This document shows, piece after piece, positions 37,366 through 47,828 of a stretch of 64,000 nt of DNA. The DNA is from Tenodera sinensis (Eukaryota; Arthropoda; Insecta; Mantodea; Mantidae). The notes beneath the pieces are model-generated. The model did no database searches. It was not told the DNA's origin and saw nothing but the letters and a program-made list of their open reading frames with translations. The stretch covers positions 150,975,751-151,039,750 of the forward strand of contig CM060967.1 of the NCBI GenBank assembly GCA_030765045.1, written 5' to 3'. Both the position numbers and the translations under genes were made by a program. Position 1 is the first letter of the stretch, and each line of letters opens with the position of its first letter.

Positions 37366-37990
37366 CAGGGTTGTCAATGTTTTATAAACTTTAACATCTT
37401 GGCAGCTTGCAGATTTTCAGACCCACCACATTCTTTCGTAAGCTGAGATGACCAATTAAGTTCATTTATCGTATCTAGTGCCATTCTGTTTCTAATTTTG
37501 GCTTTTATTAAACCTAGTTTGGAAAAAACTCTTTCACAAGACGTATTTCTGTGGGGCAATGAAATCATTGATAATGCAACGTCTGCCAGTTGTTTGAAAT
37601 CAGTATTCCCACCAAGGTGACATGTGGTTAACAGCACTCCAGAAACTGCCAGTTTCAGGCATGTTCTTTATTTCACACGGAATATCATGTATTTCGAGTT
37701 TTCTCCATTGATAATCAATTTTTTGAGCAGTGGCAATGTGGTTTCTCTGTAGTGAGGAAGAGGATGACTGATCAACTTTCAAATGCACATATGTTGGAAA
37801 TAGAAAAAGTCTTGTTCTTTCAAGTTTATTTTATTCCAAAATAGAATTACTTCATAAATGATATTATAACTTACAAATGTTACTTCAGGCCGTGTGTGAT
37901 GTGATAGAGCAAATATCACTGTGGGCCGGATGTAATGCTCTTATCATTTACGAATATAAAGGTTCAAGGGCTGCTGACTTGTAAGACATA
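37366..37990 (-). pseudogene. hAT transposase C-terminal remnant
   Basis: Two minus-strand frames joined by a frameshift: one has EKIDYQWRKLEI-like sequence with IPCEIKNMPETGSFWSAVN (37600-37788), the other ISLPHRNTSCERVFSKLGL and IRNRMALDTINELNW (37374-37637). This is the hAT C-terminal dimerisation domain. The element end CAGGGTTGTCA (37366-37376) is a typical hAT terminus. The upstream part is decayed beyond recognition. Confidence 0.85.
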
Positions 37991-38399
37991 CAAATTATAT
38001 TAATGGAAGAACTATCAAAAAAGAGACCATGTAAATTTCTATTAGATATTTTCATAAACAGATGTTATTGTCATCATCAACCTGGTAGTCAAAAAGTATA
38101 ATTAAATAAATGGACTTACTGCCTTCAAGTAAGTGATTCTAACTACCCAAGTGGAGAGGTAGATATGTGACACCCAAAGAGGGCAGAGGTACAAAATTCA
38201 TTACGAACCTAAATTATCCTGTTCCTATACAGACTGCTTTTTCTGTATATCAAGAATCAATAAATGATTCAATCTGAAAAAAGTATGCATATTCCCCTTT
38301 GAAAAATAAATGTAACTTTATCAAAATGAATATTACATATGTTAGTGAGAGGCATTTTTATAAAACAATTATCATAACTTTCCGTAAACTTTGTTTCAG
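37991..38399. other. Intron sequence before exon at 38400
   Basis: No repeat recognised. It ends in the acceptor CTTTGTTTCAG. Confidence 0.4.
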
Positions 38400-38489
38400 G
38401 AGGATCAACTGGTGCGTGTGCTAGAAAAGAACACTGAGCTCACCATCCAGAACACAGACCTGCAGAAACAGGTACAGCAGTTACAAAAT
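38400..38489 (+). CDS. Coiled-coil protein exon (30 codons)
   Basis: Acceptor TTTGTTTCAG and donor GTGAGT bound a 90-nt phase-0 exon. The peptide begins EDQLVRVLEKNTELT and ends QKQVQQLQN. Its heptad-spaced Leu, Val and Ile with many Gln, Asn, Glu and Lys residues are typical of a coiled coil. Phase and composition fit the following exon at 42846. I do not recognise the gene; long coiled-coil scaffold, golgin-like or cytoskeletal proteins are the natural candidates. Confidence 0.85.
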
Positions 38490-39102
38490 GTGAGTAATAT
38501 ATTTTGTTACTGGTATGCAATATATGAATTTCAAAGAATTTGAAAAGGCAGGTTTCTTAGAGAAATATATAAGAATGCTAAGCAGTGCATAATATTGGCA
38601 GTTCAAATTGATGGTATAAAAACCCAAAATTGTTATCACGTAGGTCACTCAGTTTTCAGAGAGTTTTTTGGATTAATATTATCCTATGTGTAGTCATCGT
38701 ACAGCCAATGTCAGATCATTAATGTGGAGAGCATTTAAAGAAATTTACACTTTTCCATCCATTGAGTTTTAGTGGTATTACATAAGAATATTCGTAATAA
38801 TATAATAAGATTAAAATAGTGGAATAATTTTCTGAGAAAGTACAGATGAAAGTGTACTTATTAACAATAATTGGTTTTTGAATGCTTTTCGTGAAAAGCT
38901 GGTTTTCCAGGTTCTAGCAATATTGAACTGAGTCATTGATACTCCAAAATGGTAATATAATGTACATATCCTAAGAAAAATAGAAGTGCAGCCTACATAA
39001 ACTGATTCATACTGCCCTGAGTGCTTTTATTGTGTTACTTATGCCATCATAGTTAAACAGAATACATCCATACACATACACTTTCATAGTTTAAAAACTG
39101 CT
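38490..39102. other. Intron sequence
   Basis: AT-rich, nothing recognised. Confidence 0.4.
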
Positions 39103-39106
39103 TTAA

Positions 39107-40122
39107 CCTCTTGAGGGATATCGATGTGAAATCACGTCCATTTAAAATGTCGGATGAGCGATATGGGCGTCCTGTGCGTTTAAGCATTTAACCCTTATTT
39201 ATCCCTTATCCAACTCAACTTATTATAATTTTCCCTTTATGAAACATTTTAGTAAGGTCTATATACTTTATTGGCTTACCTTAATATGTTCGTTCTGCAG
39301 TGATTTACCTCAAAACAGGGATAAACACACAACGGTAGGTACATCTCCACATTCGCGAATTCCCTTCTTGCGGCACACGAAACACTTACGAAATGGGCGG
39401 GACTTCTTTGCTGTTGGTGGTATCCTTTTAGGATAATGTTTTCCTTGAAGTCTGAGGGATGCAGGGGTATTGGATTTTCAACCCCCAATGTGGTATTGTT
39501 CAATTAGGCTGCGAGTTATTTATAGTCGGTAGTCAAGGTCAGTCATTGTCCTGTGTGGGTTTAGAGAGCTGTCCAAATTACCAAACAATTGTATATGGTT
39601 ATATCCAGTTGGTGCAAAAACACCTTTTTATACCACTTCTCCCTTCAGCTACAAGCAGGAAAGAATACGTATGTATTTCAACAAAGAAAGACACGGACTC
39701 TACTCAGTTACGAAACTCGTGTAAGCAAAAGTTGTAATGTTGATCTATTCTGATGACTCAAGAGGCCACGCATGCAGTAGCGATTTATTACACAGTATGC
39801 TGACACGTTAGCCACACATACAATGGGTGTTCCTTTACTGTATCTTTCTGAGAACTAATATTAGATGCGTTCGACAGAGCAAAGTTGACTTTTTACCACA
39901 GTGAAACAAAATTGTGCCATTTCAACGTTTTGTAAATACAACTCAACTTTGCTGATGAGGTACATTTATACTGCAAATAACGAGTTTTATACCAGTTTTT
40001 GTTTCATTAAAATAACTTAATATTTACACAAAATACAGCTGTGTATATACGAAGCACATTTAACAATTTAAATGCTAGCAGTTCTCGGCTCGCGGACGTT
40101 TAAATGGCCATCGCTCAAGAGG
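39107..40122 (-). mobile_element. piggyBac deletion derivative, copy 1 (1016 bp)
   Basis: TTAA lies on both sides (39103-39106, 40123-40126). The ends CCTCTTGAGGGATATCGA and GCCATCGCTCAAGAGG are inverted repeats. Only the 3' part of a transposase gene remains inside (39276-39503). The copy at 49212-50227 has the same length. Confidence 0.92.
39276..39503 (-). pseudogene. piggyBac transposase C-terminal Cys-rich fragment
   Basis: The 75-codon frame has SPAHFVSVSCAARREF and then PLCVYPCFEVNHCRTN. The CxxxxCFExxH pattern is the zinc-binding C-terminal tail of piggyBac transposases. The preceding segment GVENPIPLHPSDF belongs to the linker before it. The whole catalytic core is missing, so this is a remnant carried in a non-autonomous element and not a gene. 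Confidence 0.85.
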
Positions 40123-40164
40123 TTAACATGATAGAATTAACTGCGGCCAAATAATTAAATGAAG

Positions 40165-40593
40165 TTACATGTTTGCATACTTACTGATTGACTTTGTCCT
40201 TCTTGTGCATAGTTCAATGTGATAGTGGTCACACGCTTTTTCACACAGCCTACATTCACAGTTCTTGTTCTTGCATATCATGTGGTGGAATCCATGGACT
40301 GTCACCCTAGTGATGACGTACCTCATTTTGATATTTTCCTTCGTCCATGCACGGTCCATCATAGCTCCTGTGCAGTTGAATTCTGGTTGTATTAACTCTC
40401 TTTTCCTCTTAAGTGCTTCCTCTGTGAAGCGCTGGTACTTGGTAGGAGTATGGTTGTCTTGGGTTTCTCTGTGATAAATGTTTCCCTTGTCAGCAGGTAT
40501 ATGAGTCTTGACTTTCTTGTTTTTGACACTCCTAGTGCTTTCTATATGTATCTCGCTTTTACTCTTTCCAGGATGGATGGATGGATGTTTCAT
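40165..40593 (-). CDS. Uncharacterised open frame, 142 codons
   Basis: This is the longest intact non-repetitive frame in the window. It is basic throughout (many Lys, Arg and His) and starts at ATG 40593. The second half has a Cys/His cluster, CKNKNCECRLCEKACDHYH followed by ELC, which could bind zinc. It lies on the strand opposite the coiled-coil gene, inside its intron and 40 bp beyond the piggyBac end. I recognise no family. It may be a domesticated or recent transposon piece, an intronic gene, or a chance frame. Confidence 0.35.
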   Translation of the reverse strand: MKHPSIHPGKSKSEIHIESTRSVKNKKVKTHIPADKGNIYHRETQDNHTPTKYQRFTEEALKRKRELIQPEFNCTGAMMDRAWTKENIKMRYVITRVTVHGFHHMICKNKNCECRLCEKACDHYHIELCTRRTKSISKYANM

Positions 40594-40821
40594 TGTTAAG
40601 CAACGCCATATATAATTCCTATGCCATAAGTCAGTATTGATAGGATTTTTACCTTAAAGAATGCTTTAATATATATGCTAAGGTGTATTTTTCTTAAATA
40701 ACAATTTTTCTTATATAAGACCAGAAAGATCAGAAAAATTTGAATTTTATAGATCTGCATCAGAATCTCATAAGCGTAGTAAGAATAAGCATAAAAGAGT
40801 AAAATATAAAAATATATATTA
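40594..40821. other. Intron sequence
   Basis: Nothing recognised. Confidence 0.3.
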
Positions 40822-41032
40822 ATGATGCTGTCATTTGCAAGGATCGTATTAGCACTGCCAGTGTGTTGGAATTTTGTCCCACAGCAGTTCCTTTATATGC
40901 CAGTAAATCTATTGACATGGGGCTGTCGCTTTTAAGCACACTTAAAAACCATCATCTGGGCTAGGTTTGAATCAATGTCCTAGGGATCAGTAGGCCAGCA
41001 CATAACAACTGAACCACCAGACTGACAGGCAT
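40822..41032 (-). repeat. tRNA-derived SINE, family S-A, inverted
   Basis: In reverse it reads 'gtctggtggttcagttgtta', a B-box-like GATTCAAACC and the S-A body 'tagatttactggcatataaa'. Order and spacing match 11500-11705. Confidence 0.75.
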
Positions 41033-41127
41033 AAAAGAATGTTCAAAGAGAAGGAATGCAAAAAATATTTGATTAAGATTTCAAATTTTGTGGCAAATTT
41101 ATTCAAAATCTTATCTTTTATTTTTAT

Positions 41128-41480
41128 TTTTTCTCTACTGGCTTCTTAAAAATTTGTAGAAGAAATATTGTGCTTCTGTCAAAAGTATGTGTTAATATTT
41201 CCAGATATGTTTTGAAATCCACTTAAAAGAAAAAATAGAATAACATGTGCATACAGAATTCCAAAACAGAGTCAGATAAAAATAACTAATTTCATACTTC
41301 AGTCAGGCACTCTTTAAACATGCTAAGTGAAGATTTTCCTTCTGTTCTAATGACTATTCAAATGGAAACTTTTGTTTTGCTTTTACTTTTTCTCAAAAAT
41401 GGTTCTAATAATTTTGATTAAAAAAGTAGTATACTTTAAATATGAATGTGACATTTACAACAAATCTGAAGATGCAATGC
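41128..41480 (+). mobile_element. F1 element, old fragment
   Basis: Starts 'ttttttctctactggc' and retains 'agatatgttttgaaatccac', 'ggttctaataattttgatta' and neighbouring blocks in F1 order. It is heavily diverged. Confidence 0.6.
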
Positions 41481-42029
41481 ACGAATTGTGAAGCTTATCC
41501 TAAGTAATTTATAATTGAACAGCAAGATAAGCAAAGTTTGTTACAAAATATTTGTTATAGTTGTAATATTTGTATTGCTTCACTTTGTATTATTATTGCT
41601 TTGCATTGTGTCAGTTTTTATGTATTATTTAGTGCTTGGCTTGAAATCGTTTCTAGGCAAAAAATATTGTGGTAAATGACACTTTAAATTACTTTTTCTG
41701 TCACTTTAGTTCCCTTAAAACTGAATCACAAAACACAGTCCTCTTATCTTGATCACAATCTACAATTTGTTGTGACCTTACAACTCACAGCTGTTCTGTG
41801 CTCTCATAACCTTGGCACGTACTTCAGTGCCTTTCAGTTCTATTATTCTCTGTCTAAGGTTGTCTTCAACGATCACACTCACTAAAACTGCTTCACACAA
41901 CAAATGGCTCCAATGCGATGATTGAATATCCATAACTGTCTGATGACATGCACTCAAATTTCTCTCAACTACAACTGCATGCAGACACACACATGAAACT
42001 TACTGCTAATAGCTTAAAAATTCAAATTC

Positions 42030-42225
42030 AAGATATACATCTTTTAGGGATATAAAGGGAAGATTTTAAATTAAGTTTCTTACAGCCTGATAATCTTACA
42101 TGGAAAAATTCTTTCTGGCATTTTTTTTTTTCTTTTTCAAAAATGGCCCCAAGAATTTTGGGTATAATGTATGTTTGAAATATGGGGATGATAAATAAAA
42201 TGTGTATCTTAAATATTCCTCATGT
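42030..42225 (+). mobile_element. F1 element, old internal fragment
   Basis: Matches the middle of F1: 'ttacatggaaaaattctttc', 'tcaaaaatggccccaagaat' and 'aaatgtgtatctt'. Confidence 0.55.
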
Positions 42226-42257
42226 TAATGTGAAGCCCTCTTCATTTTTATTGAAAA

Positions 42258-42500
42258 TGTAATGCTCTTCAACTGGTTAGTTCATTTCTGATGATGTATG
42301 GATGAAATGGGTGAAATTATGCTCAAATGAGCCCAGGGTCTATAAAGCTTAGTTACACAACCTTATCAGGGTAACTCATCCCAACCATGATTTGAACCCA
42401 GGGTTCAACTCCATGGTGTGAAGGTAGTATCCCTGCCCCACATTCAAGAAGCCCTGAGTTCAAATCTTGATTGTGAATGTGTTACCCTGATAAGGTTCTC
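42258..42500. repeat. Two SINE S-C pieces, head-to-head
   Basis: The first part (to about 42430) is an inverted S-C copy with 'gatttgaacccaggg' and 'gggtgaaattatgctcaaat'. The second (about 42427-42500) is in plus orientation with GAGTTCAAATCTTG and 'gtgttaccctgataagg'. Confidence 0.6.
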
Positions 42501-42845
42501 TTTTTTCCCATTAAAAGGCATTTTTGAACTGCAGATTAAGGTGGTGAGGAATGACCATGCAACATGATAAACACTTGCAAGTTGAATGACCTCCCCCAGC
42601 CTTTTTCTGAGCAGAAGTCATTAAATTTCTAATGCGTTTGAATGTTTTCCAAGAAACGGTTAGATTTTCATTAGTGCCAAAAAGATTTGTCAACATAATT
42701 TCTTGATGTGATGATGACTAGTATTATTTATTTATTTTGTTGAATTCCATGCCCCCTCCCCTGTCCTTATTCTCATTTTAAAGGTATGTGCCATATAAAC
42801 TCAATATACATTAATAAAATGTAACTGCATTTATGCAACTTACAG
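42501..42845. other. Intron sequence
   Basis: No repeat recognised. It ends in the acceptor CAACTTACAG of the 42846 exon. Confidence 0.4.
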
Positions 42846-42938
42846 GTGAGTGGAGAAGGACGCAGTGGGCTGACTAGCACAAGTCAGTCTGGCACCAGCT
42901 CCAGTAGGACGGGTGACACACTGGAGTCTATCCTTAAG
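42846..42938 (+). CDS. Coiled-coil protein exon, Ser/Thr-rich (31 codons)
   Basis: Acceptor AACTTACAG, donor GTAAAT, 93 nt in phase 0. The peptide starts VSGEGRSGLTSTSQSGTSSS and continues RTGDTLESILK. It is a low-complexity Ser/Thr/Gly linker between two coiled-coil segments and a likely phosphorylation-rich region. Codons such as GGC, ACC and CTG set it off from the AT-rich intron. Confidence 0.88.
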
Positions 42939-42952
42939 GTAAATGTTGAAAT

Positions 42953-43166
42953 AGTAATTTATGAAACAAGTGAATAATTTTGAAGATTATGTCGTCCTTT
43001 ACGATGATTAACTTTGCCTAATAACACTGGCCAACAAAGAATTTCCGCCAGAAAGTATGAGTAATTTATGAAACAAGTGAATAATTTTGAAGATTATGTC
43101 GTCCTTTACGATGATTAACTTTGCCTAATAACACTGGCCAACAAAGAATTTCCGCCAGAAAGTATG
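42953..43166. repeat. Exact 107-bp tandem duplication
   Basis: Units 42953-43059 and 43060-43166 look identical base for base and start 15 bp after the exon donor at 42938. The identity implies a very recent event or an assembly artefact. Confidence 0.95.
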
Positions 43167-43816
43167 AGGGAATATTTGTCACAACAATTGTTCATGCAAC
43201 GATTGTCACAAGTAGCATATTAAGATCATACATAATTTGGATACAACATTTTGTACAATGTTAGCATAATAAATTGTAAGAAATAAATCATTAAATAATT
43301 TGGCATCTATAGCTGATGTAAGTGAGAACATCTTCATATTTTCGTATCCATTGAGACATTAGCTTTTCTGCCTGCATTTTATTTGTTATTACCTGACCTG
43401 TTGTACTAATAACTACAACAGGCAATTGCATGCATTCCCTTTCTAGGAGAGAAGTGAAAAGGTGTTGATGTTGCCTGTTATAAACAAATCATGGTGAATA
43501 ATTCTACATTCAGATATTAATTACACTACCCAACATGAAATTTACCTCTCAAAGATAATGTGTTTCTATATAGACATCAATGACTTAATGAGTGAGTTAG
43601 GTATTTGAACAAACTCCAGATGACTGGCAATTGTTTATAGGTTCATTAAAGTTCAGCTTAAAGGCTGTGTTACTGCACAATGGTAACAGACTTCCATCTG
43701 TTCCAATTTTCCATTCCATAGGTCTTAAAGAAAGTTATGAAGGTATGGTTAAGATCGTACATGTTTTAAAAAATGAGGTTCATTATGTAAGATTTGAAGC
43801 TTTCACAGTGAGCATT

Positions 43817-43940
43817 ATTAATCAAGGATTTGTGGGTGATCAGCCATGTCAGGTTTATAAAGGTCAAGCTTTCAGCCATTCTATACTCCATGGCCTTCAT
43901 CAGGATCTGACTTCAGATTATCTGCGAAGCCTTGATTAAT
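43817..43940 (-). mobile_element. 124-bp foldback insert carrying a hammerhead-like motif
   Basis: ATTAATCAAGG at 43817-43827 and CCTTGATTAAT at 43930-43940 form an 11-bp inverted terminus. The insert interrupts the transposon-protein relic. Confidence 0.6.
43848..43911 (-). ncRNA. Hammerhead-ribozyme-like motif (candidate 1)
   Basis: Minus strand, in order: GTCAG (43911-43907), AU, C, then CTGATGA (43903-43897). Stem II is GCCAT (43894-43890) with ATGGC (43879-43875), then GAAA (43873-43870), GC+UU (stem III without a loop; H17 would be U at 43866), GA pairing with the UC before the core, and distal CTGAC (43852-43848) pairing with GTCAG. Deviation from the classic core: extra AG before and U after stem II. 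It is inactive or variant unless shown to cleave. Confidence 0.35.
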
Positions 43941-44390
43941 ATGAGGTTCATTGTTGGAAGATATGTAGTGACCTTAAAGTAATTGGTTTGCTGCTTGGAT
44001 TACAAGGGACTTCACAAAATATTGTTATTTTTTGTGTTTGTGGGATGCTGTGACATACAAAAACATTATATGGTACAACACTAGGGCAAGGAATATATCC
44101 CAGGGGAGAGTAATCTAAACCAAACACCATTGGTTCAGCCTGATAAGATTCTTTTCTCTTCCTTACATATAAAAGTTGAGCTAATGAATAATTTTTTTAA
44201 GGCACTCAACAAGGACAGTAGTGGATTTGCATATTTGCAAGGCAAGTGTTTACAGTTAGCTTACGCAAGATTGAAAGAAGGAATTTTTGTTGGACCTCAA
44301 ATCCAAGAACTTATGGAGGTTATTGTTCACTGCACTGACTTAGAATTCTACAATTTCACGTAATTACAAGATTTTATTTGGTATGTTTCA

Positions 44391-44864
44391 ACGCCAGAAT
44401 TTTTTCCTGTTCTATTTGAGAGCCTTACACCATGATAAACTAATGAACGTATGTTTTAAGTAATTGAATGTGGTTGTATTATTCCTTAGCATTACATCCC
44501 GCAAACATTTTTTCTAATTTTGTATATCAGTTCCAGTATTGCATCCTTTAGGAAATCACATGGGAACATAAATACTAACTTTAAATATACTCTAAATGGT
44601 CAGAAAGGCATAAATTCACTTGAAACAAAATGCATACAAGCTATGTCCAACTCTACTTGCTGTAAATGTACCCAGTTGGTAGCAACATTACTACCAACAT
44701 TACTCCTGTAGTGCCCAAGTCTTTCATGCTAATGTTAAGAACATCAATACATTGTAGTTAAACTGGCAAAAGTTGCCTGCAATCCACACATAACATAAGC
44801 TTTCTTGTATAGGAACTGCATGCATTGTTCATCATCGTGACACAATGATGTGAGATCAACATTA
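44391..44864. other. Intron sequence
   Basis: Nothing recognised beyond short frames. Confidence 0.35.
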
Positions 44865-44868
44865 TTAA

Positions 44869-45629
44869 CTCTGGAACACTAACCCTATTCCTATAGTACA
44901 TAAACACTAAGCCTCGTAAAATGTACTACTGTTTATTTCTATTGCAAAATACATTACTATTATCTCACAAATGTTTATGCCTGCCTCATAAAATATTATC
45001 TTGACACATTTAAACTGTTATGAGACAACAGACAGTTCTATCTCGCCTCACTTACATCAATTTGTGCAGAGATTTGCCCTATGTTCTTTGCAGTATCCGT
45101 GGCGACATTCTTTGCCTAGTTAGAGGAGAATTTTCATTGTTGCTCATACACATATCAATATTTCGTCCTGCCATATCTTCACCATCTGTATCAGTCATTA
45201 TTACATCAGACTCCACATTATCAATTTCTTCATGGGAGCTAAAATCAATCTGGGGTCTACTATCTTCTTCAAGAAGCATTGCCATAATCTTTTTTTCCAA
45301 AATTTGGGTCGTCTGCACGTAGAATACTCATCTGAAACAATCGAAAGCAATGATTCAACTGCTTTCCTGAATTCCTATTATTACAAAAATAAATCTGCTT
45401 CCTTATGAAATTCTGGATATGTGAACACTAATCGTCGTAAAATTTACGACAAAGCACTTACTAACAATGCACTGTTGCACCCGATTTCGACAATGCACAC
45501 CCACTGACCAAGCTCTTCAAAAGCTAGGAAGCTACTGAAAAGGAAATAATTGTGGCACGAAAACTATAGGAGTAAAAGCAGGATTGCCAATCGTGCATCG
45601 TAAAAATAACAAGGCTTAGCGTTCTAGGG
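44869..45629 (-). mobile_element. Second piggyBac-type element, 761 bp
   Basis: TTAA flanks both sides (44865-44868, 45630-45633). The inverted ends are CTCTGGAACACTAACC and GGCTTAGCGTTCTAGGG. A subterminal motif with 'cactaagcctcgtaaaatg' on the left recurs as 'cactaatcgtcgtaaaattt' on the right. A piggyBac-like N-terminal frame is inside. The ends differ from those of the 1016-bp family. Confidence 0.85.
45079..45318 (-). pseudogene. piggyBac-like transposase N-terminal fragment
   Basis: The 79-codon frame has ILEKKIMAMLLEEDSRPQID followed by acidic stretches (SDVIMTDTDGEDM). Short helical starts ending in acidic patches are characteristic of piggyBac transposase N-termini. A frameshift separates it from an in-frame ATG just upstream. 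The catalytic domain is absent. The identification rests on composition plus the TTAA termini. Confidence 0.5.
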
Positions 45630-45633
45630 TTAA

Positions 45634-46399
45634 TGAACCAAACACAACTTACACTTAAAAAGTTTATTTACTGAAATGCTGGGACCAAACAACTGAAATG
45701 CTGGGACCAAACAGTATATTCATTTTCACAATAAATAGTAAACCTAATTTGCTTCCAGCATTGGCACTTGCGGAGAATACATCCTCTACCAACCGTATGT
45801 GCTGCAACTATGACAGCATTCCAAAGGTTATGTTACTCATGTGGGAAACATCTCTTACATTATTAATGTTATTCTGTGTTGCATTTAATCATGTGGTACT
45901 AATAATTGCTAAATATTTAGTAAAGCATAATTTATAATGTATAGTTTACTCTCCACAATAATATGCTAGAATGAAATTTATGTGCAATTGTTTATGGGCT
46001 TGGGCAACAGGAAATGTACAGTTCTATATAATTTTTAAAATACCCATTTTAAAATTGAATTAAAGTGTTTAATGCCAGCAGGTACATCTAATTAACAGTC
46101 TGAAAAAAGGAATTTATGTAACATAAATGTGTTTGTAGAATATGATGCAGAAGTTTACAAAGCACTTTTCCCAACAGTTACTCCAGCATGATTAACAAGC
46201 AGCTTATGAGTACCAAAAAACTTGAGTCAGCGAAATTTGTAACACTAACATCTCTGATAAGATTAATGAGTGTGAGTATGTGTGAAATATATCAAAATAT
46301 TTTAAGAAGAAATTTTAAAAGTGAGTGTTGTTTAGTGTTGTTAATCAACTTAAAATTAATATTTTAATGTGACCCAACAACACTGTCATTAACTTTCAG
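45634..46399. other. Intron sequence
   Basis: A 22-bp tandem duplication (CTGAAATGCTGGGACCAAAC units, about 45673-45712) is the only feature seen. Confidence 0.4.
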
Positions 46400-46810
46400 T
46401 ATTTATTATTGACGGGTGTATTCCTAAAGGAACATTTTCCAGAAATTCTAGCAAAATATGTTGTAAGATCTGTAGGTAAATGTGTCCAGTCAAATGTGGA
46501 GGTAGTAGATAGGGCCCATTCACAAGGGCAAACCCAAATGTTCACTGCAAACCGACGTTGGTTATTGTAAGTCTAATACCCAAATGTGACTGTTACTTGA
46601 ATTAAACATGCCCTCTTGTGTAAAAACCTTCTCTTCCATCCACAGTAAATATCTCAGTTGATCACTGTATTTATGAAAAAAAAACTGGATAAACTGTAGT
46701 TGAGGTGCAAAGTCATTTGGGCCCAATACTGGAACTTGAGTGAGATCAAATAGGGTAATTGCTGTTTGCATAAAATTCCAGTACCCAAAGACTGACTTTA
46801 TGCATGGCAT
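46400..46810 (-). pseudogene. Tc1/mariner-superfamily transposase remnant
   Basis: Minus-strand pieces: VPVLGPNDFAPQLQFIQFFF, LLWMEEKVFTQEGMFNSSNS and, after a frameshift, FALVNGPYLLPPHLTGHIYL with LLEFLENVPLGIHPS. These follow the order of a transposase family common in insects, in which the first piece precedes a TDEA-type catalytic Asp motif (here decayed to MEEK). No termini were found. Confidence 0.7.
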
Positions 46811-47576
46811 GGGCTATTACTTTTAGCTTGTGGACTGAAAATTATGAACCCAGTCAAGCAGCTCCTTTTCTATTGCCACTGTTCTTACATTTCTTTGGAG
46901 TGCTGAGCAATGTGCTTGTTTTAGGAAAGTTCCTGTTTCTTGCAATCACTGATGTACAAAGGTGCCATGATGAGGCAAATGTCTCCTTGCCTAAAGCTTA
47001 GCATTAACGTCTTGTGCCCTTTCATATTTCCCCAAGCAGCACCATAAACATAATGTATCTCTGCTATTTCTGTATAAGTAAAGTGGTACATTTTTATAAT
47101 AGGCTGTAAATCTGAAAGCCCTTCCAGTAAACAGAGCACTAGTTATGGCGATTGCTGAGATTCATAACTGGAACCACAAAGTCGCAAAGTACCATGTAAT
47201 ATGCAATGGAATCCTTTAGCGTTTAAGCAACAAAATGGGAGTTTTAGGTTAATTATAATATAAGTGCTAAAAGCAGGATAAGCAATACCCCAAAATGTAA
47301 AGAAAACAAAATATAAAAAATAGTCCATTGCCAAAGGTGGAACAAGAATCTGTGTGACAGAATTTCCTCTAACCTGCTGTGGCAATCAAAACATGTTAAT
47401 GTCCTCTAGCTCAATAACAAGATATTTATGGAGAGACATTCACAGTAAGAAAATACTCAAATAGAACCCCTTAATCATGCCTTAAAATTAATCAGTGTTT
47501 TTTTGACTCAACCTGTATGATACAGTGATTTATTGCAGTAGGTCAGGTTATACAATTTTAAAATGTTTTATTACAG
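46811..47576. other. Intron sequence
   Basis: Nothing recognised. It ends in the acceptor TTTTATTACAG. Confidence 0.4.
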
Positions 47577-47741
47577 CAAATGCGAGATGCAGCTGACTTG
47601 CGAAAAGAATTGGAACAGCAACATGCAGAAGCTGTTAGTCAACTGCGCGATAAACAAACTGAGCTCCAGCGTCTCACCAAACTCAGCACAACCAGTACGG
47701 AGAAAAAGACGAAAAGCTATGAAACTATTGAGGCTCTTCAG
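47577..47741 (+). CDS. Coiled-coil protein exon (55 codons)
   Basis: Acceptor TTATTACAG, donor GTTTGT, 165 nt in phase 0. The peptide has DLRKELEQQHAEAVSQLRDK, then QTELQRLTKLS and EKKTKSYETIEALQ. It is an almost continuous coiled coil with a short Thr/Ser break in the middle. It joins without a phase change to the next exon only 87 bp downstream. Confidence 0.92.
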
Positions 47742-47828
47742 GTTTGTATTACCTTTTATTCTTGTCCACTCACACATAAGATTATATATTTAAAAGCAGA
47801 AGAATGAATAACTTAATTACTCTTGCAG

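Larger units (their letters stand above)
43631..44390 (+). pseudogene. Transposon-like protein relic, split by an insertion
   Basis: The first piece has FIGSLKFSLKAVLLHNGNR and PSVPIFHSIGLKESYE (43631-43790). The second (from about 44130) has LFSSLHIKVELMNNFFKAL and ARLKEGIFVGPQIQELME. I recognise these as consecutive parts of a large protein family found in many copies in insect and other invertebrate genomes, probably transposon-encoded; I cannot name its superfamily with certainty. The middle of the protein is lost and a 124-bp foldback insert (43817-43940) sits at the break. Confidence 0.65.

Noticed and set aside
45670..45937. Short open frame after the 22-bp duplication
   Set aside because: No motif and intronic; the duplication is too short to be a mobile element.
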